Source: Actinomycetota bacterium (GTDB taxonomy: Bacteria > Actinomycetota > Acidimicrobiia > Acidimicrobiales > Ilumatobacteraceae). From it: DNA of 8,478 nucleotides. Location of the stretch: NCBI GenBank assembly GCA_009704065.1, contig WLEX01000043.1, forward strand, positions 1 through 8,478, given 5' to 3'. The translations under genes and the position numbers were made by a program. The notes beneath the pieces were generated by a model that saw only the letters and a program-made list of their open reading frames with translations, did no database searches and had not been told where the DNA came from. Shown here one piece after another: positions 6,529 to 8,478 of the stretch. Positions within the stretch are counted from its first letter, which is position 1; each line of letters opens with the position of its first letter.

Positions 6529-7112
6529 TGGAATTTAAGAAAGATGACATTGTCATCTACCCCCAACATGGCGCCTGCAAAGTAAAAGGCAAAAAGAAGC
6601 ACGACTTCTTCGGTACGGGGAAGAAAGAGGAATACCTCATCCTTGAGACCATTATCAACGAGATGACCTTGCAGGTCCCGTTGTCAAAGCTCGACGAGGT
6701 GGGTGTACGCCCTCCGGTCAACCCGGACGAACTTGAAGACCTTGTGGCCGTGTTGTCGAAGGCCGATCCTCGCGTACCAAGCAACTGGTCGCGCCGATTC
6801 AAGAACCACCAGGAAAAATTGAAGAGCGGCGACGTGTATCAAGTTGCTGAAGTAGTTCGTAACCTCGCAGCGCGTAACCGCGACGCATCGTTGTCGGCTG
6901 CCGAGCGCACCATGTACGAGCGAGCACGCGTCAACCTCATTTCTGAAATTGCACCTGCACTCAAGGTGAGCAAAGAAGAAGCAGAAGAGTTCTTGAACCA
7001 AGCTTTGGAAAAGGGCGTTTTGAAGCCCGCAAAGATTGTGAAGAAGAAGGCAGAAGCAGTAGCCAAGGTTGCTGACGATGCCGACGCCGACGCTCCCGAA
7101 GACGACGAGTAA
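6528..7112 (+). CDS. carD: CarD-family RNA polymerase-binding transcription regulator
   Basis: This 194-aa protein belongs to the CarD/CdnL family, which binds the RNA polymerase beta subunit and stabilises open promoter complexes, notably at rRNA promoters. Residues 1-62 form the Tudor-like RNA polymerase interaction domain, starting (M/V)EFKKDDIVIYPQHGAC. The helical DNA-binding domain follows with the hallmark NWSRRFKNHQEKLKSGD (86-102); W87 corresponds to the Trp of mycobacterial CarD that wedges into the upstream edge of the transcription bubble. The GTG start matches the family N-terminus. An in-frame ATG 54 codons earlier would add unrelated residues running across the promoter. The protein is about 30 residues longer than mycobacterial CarD (162 aa), through a C-terminal tail (about 167-194) of a Lys/Ala-rich stretch then an acidic DDADADAPEDDE end. 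The dehydrogenase gene begins 4 bp after the stop, so the two are likely co-transcribed. Very sure. Confidence 0.95.
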   Translation: MEFKKDDIVIYPQHGACKVKGKKKHDFFGTGKKEEYLILETIINEMTLQVPLSKLDEVGVRPPVNPDELEDLVAVLSKADPRVPSNWSRRFKNHQEKLKSGDVYQVAEVVRNLAARNRDASLSAAERTMYERARVNLISEIAPALKVSKEEAEEFLNQALEKGVLKPAKIVKKKAEAVAKVADDADADAPEDDE

Positions 7113-7116
7113 ACAC

Positions 7117-7983
7117 ATGGCCCAGTTGGGGTTTTGCGGACTGGGAGTCATGGGATATCCCATGGCCGGGCATTTAGCTCGTACTGGTCATTCAGTTTCT
7201 GTCTACAACCGCACTGCTGCAAAAGCTGATGCCTGGGTGAGCGAATACAAGGGTTCATCGTTTGCGACACCGCGTGAAGTGGCAGCAGCGAGCGACATGG
7301 TGATGTTGTGTGTAGGAAACGACGACGATGTTCGTTCTGTGGTGTTTGGTGCAGATGGTGTTCTTGCTGGCGCACACGCAGGAATGGTTGTTGTTGATCA
7401 CACCACTACTAGCGCTGAATTAGCGCGTGAAATTTCTGCAGCTTGTATTGCTGCTGGTGTTGGTTTTATTGATGCTCCGGTATCTGGCGGTCAAGCTGGT
7501 GCCGTGAACGGTGTTCTTACTGTGATGTGTGGTGCAGATTCCGAAGAGCTGTTTGCACCCTTTGCTGAAGTGGCTGCTGCATATGCGCGGTCGTGTGTGC
7601 GGTTAGGTAATGCCGGCAGTGGTCAGTTAGCGAAAATGGTGAACCAAATTTGTATTGCTGGTGTGGTGCAGGGGTTGGCTGAAGGTCTGGCATTTGCAAC
7701 AAAAGCTGGTCTCGATGCACATGCAGTGATTGATGTGATTTCAAAAGGTGCTGCACAAAGTTGGCAGATGGAAAATCGCGGTCACACCATGGTGGACGAC
7801 AAATTTGATTTCGGGTTTGCCGTTGAGTGGATGATCAAAGATTTGGGCTTTTGTGTCGATGAGGCGCAACGCAATGGTTCCCAATTGCCAGTATCTGAAT
7901 TGGTACTGGGGTTTTACCGCGAGTTGTATGCCGACGGCAGTGGTCGTTTAGATACCAGCAGCCTTATTCGCCGTTTGGCGTAA
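7117..7983 (+). CDS. NAD(P)-dependent beta-hydroxyacid dehydrogenase (HIBADH / tartronate-semialdehyde reductase family)
   Basis: This 288-aa cytosolic oxidoreductase interconverts a beta-hydroxyacid and its semialdehyde. The N-terminal Rossmann domain opens with GFCGLGVMGYPMAGHL (5-20). NRT at 31-33 after the second strand puts an Arg where NADP is usually preferred. The substrate signature DAPVSGGQAGA lies at 119-129 with S123, and the catalytic Lys is K173 in AKMVNQ. K241 in KDLGFCVDEA, in the all-helical C-terminal domain, is also conserved in the family. The NQ after the catalytic Lys, rather than NN, resembles GarR-type tartronate-semialdehyde or glyoxylate/succinic-semialdehyde reductases more than classical 3-hydroxyisobutyrate dehydrogenase, but the substrate cannot be assigned. 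The ATG at 7117 puts the dinucleotide loop at the proper place; an earlier in-frame ATG lies inside carD. No strong ribosome site is seen, so translation may depend on coupling to carD. Confidence 0.88.
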   Translation: MAQLGFCGLGVMGYPMAGHLARTGHSVSVYNRTAAKADAWVSEYKGSSFATPREVAAASDMVMLCVGNDDDVRSVVFGADGVLAGAHAGMVVVDHTTTSAELAREISAACIAAGVGFIDAPVSGGQAGAVNGVLTVMCGADSEELFAPFAEVAAAYARSCVRLGNAGSGQLAKMVNQICIAGVVQGLAEGLAFATKAGLDAHAVIDVISKGAAQSWQMENRGHTMVDDKFDFGFAVEWMIKDLGFCVDEAQRNGSQLPVSELVLGFYRELYADGSGRLDTSSLIRRLA

Positions 7984-7986
7984 GTA

Positions 7987-8478
7987 TTACGACGCTGCTT
8001 GCACAACTGATGCAAACACATCGAGCACTGTGTCGATTTGCTGATCAGTAATCACTAGTGGTGGGCACACTGCAATGACGCCAGGAATCGAACGAGCAAT
8101 AACGCCCTTTGCAATCATGGCGTCACGAATAACTGTGGCATCAAGGTGTTCGGGCAACTTGCCTGCCCATATTGCACCAGCACCGCGATAACCCGTGAGA
8201 GTGCCGTCGGCGCTCAGTGCCTTGAGACCATCTTCAATGCGAGTGCCAATGTGATTGGCACGTTCCACAAGACCTTCACGTTCCATGATGGCGATGTTGG
8301 TGAGTGCGGCAGCACACACGGTGGCATGACCTGAATAGGTGTAGCCATGGCGCAAGAAGAATGCGGGGTCAGCGGTGAGTGCGCTATTGATAGCAGGACC
8401 AGTGATAACACCGCCGAGGGGTTGGTACCCACTCGTAACACCCTTTGCAAACGTGATCATGTCGGGGGTGACGCCGTA
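7987..8478 (-). CDS. Class III PLP-dependent aminotransferase, C-terminal part (5' end beyond window)
   Basis: These are the last 163 residues of a fold-type I, class III aminotransferase. The PLP Schiff-base Lys is in MITFAKGVTSGYQPLGGV (codon 8443-8445), and the phosphate-contacting motif GYTYSGHATVCAAAL follows about 30 residues later. The usual motif has SGHP, so the Ala after His is a small variation. The C-terminal small domain is complete to the TAA stop, ending PPLVITDQQIDTVLDVFASV. The style resembles omega-amino acid:pyruvate or beta-alanine/putrescine-type enzymes of about 430-460 aa, so roughly 270-300 N-terminal residues lie past the right edge. The amino donor cannot be fixed, because substrate-binding residues near the N-terminus are missing. 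The gene is convergent with the dehydrogenase; semialdehydes made by such enzymes are plausible substrates for that reductase, which is inference. Confidence 0.9.
   Translation of the reverse strand, partial: YGVTPDMITFAKGVTSGYQPLGGVITGPAINSALTADPAFFLRHGYTYSGHATVCAAALTNIAIMEREGLVERANHIGTRIEDGLKALSADGTLTGYRGAGAIWAGKLPEHLDATVIRDAMIAKGVIARSIPGVIAVCPPLVITDQQIDTVLDVFASVVQAAS

Noticed and set aside
6684..7163. 159-aa open frame on the minus strand opposite carD
   Set aside because: Cys/Leu-rich nonsense antisense to a highly conserved CarD; no coding signal.

Overview
The window looks like an actinobacterial chromosome segment of moderate GC content. The best guess is a class Acidimicrobiia lineage, because of the CarD-type RNA polymerase-binding protein that opens with a GTG codon and resembles acidimicrobial CarD, and because of the KimA-like permease/TrkA pair common in Actinobacteria. 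The genus cannot be named from sequence alone. Genes are tightly packed: there are no rRNA or tRNA genes, no mobile elements, no CRISPR and no long non-coding stretch. The largest gap is a 145-bp divergent promoter region.

Positions 1-6382, minus strand, form one apparent operon for potassium sensing and uptake. In transcription order it holds: a free-standing DUF4118 membrane protein; a KdpD-type sensor histidine kinase of 808 aa; its KdpE-type response regulator; a KimA/YdaO-like APC-superfamily potassium permease of 619 aa; and a TrkA (RCK-type) regulatory subunit that runs off the left edge. The first three genes are joined by 4-bp ATGA stop/start overlaps. The last two are 8 bp apart, with the trkA ribosome-binding site lying on the permease stop codon. 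No kdpFABC P-type ATPase genes are present, so this Kdp-like sensor pair appears to be wired to a KimA-like permease with an RCK partner. Two oddities stand out: the KdpD N-terminal ATP-binding loop has Thr where the Walker A Lys is expected, and the extra DUF4118 protein resembles the membrane core of KdpD without the kinase.

Positions 6383-6527 are the divergent control region. A TACAAT -10 box sits 6 nt before the carD GTG, which suggests a leaderless carD transcript.

Positions 6528-7983, plus strand, hold carD (194 aa) followed after 4 bp by a 288-aa beta-hydroxyacid dehydrogenase (3-hydroxyisobutyrate / tartronate-semialdehyde reductase family).

Positions 7987-8478, minus strand, hold the C-terminal 163 residues of a class III, PLP-dependent aminotransferase. 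It is convergent with the dehydrogenase, with only 3 bp between the stop codons; the rest lies beyond the right edge.

Together the left operon would sense potassium or envelope state (DUF4118 protein, KdpD), signal to DNA (KdpE) and act on uptake (permease, TrkA). The right half combines a global transcription regulator with central or amino-acid carbon metabolism.
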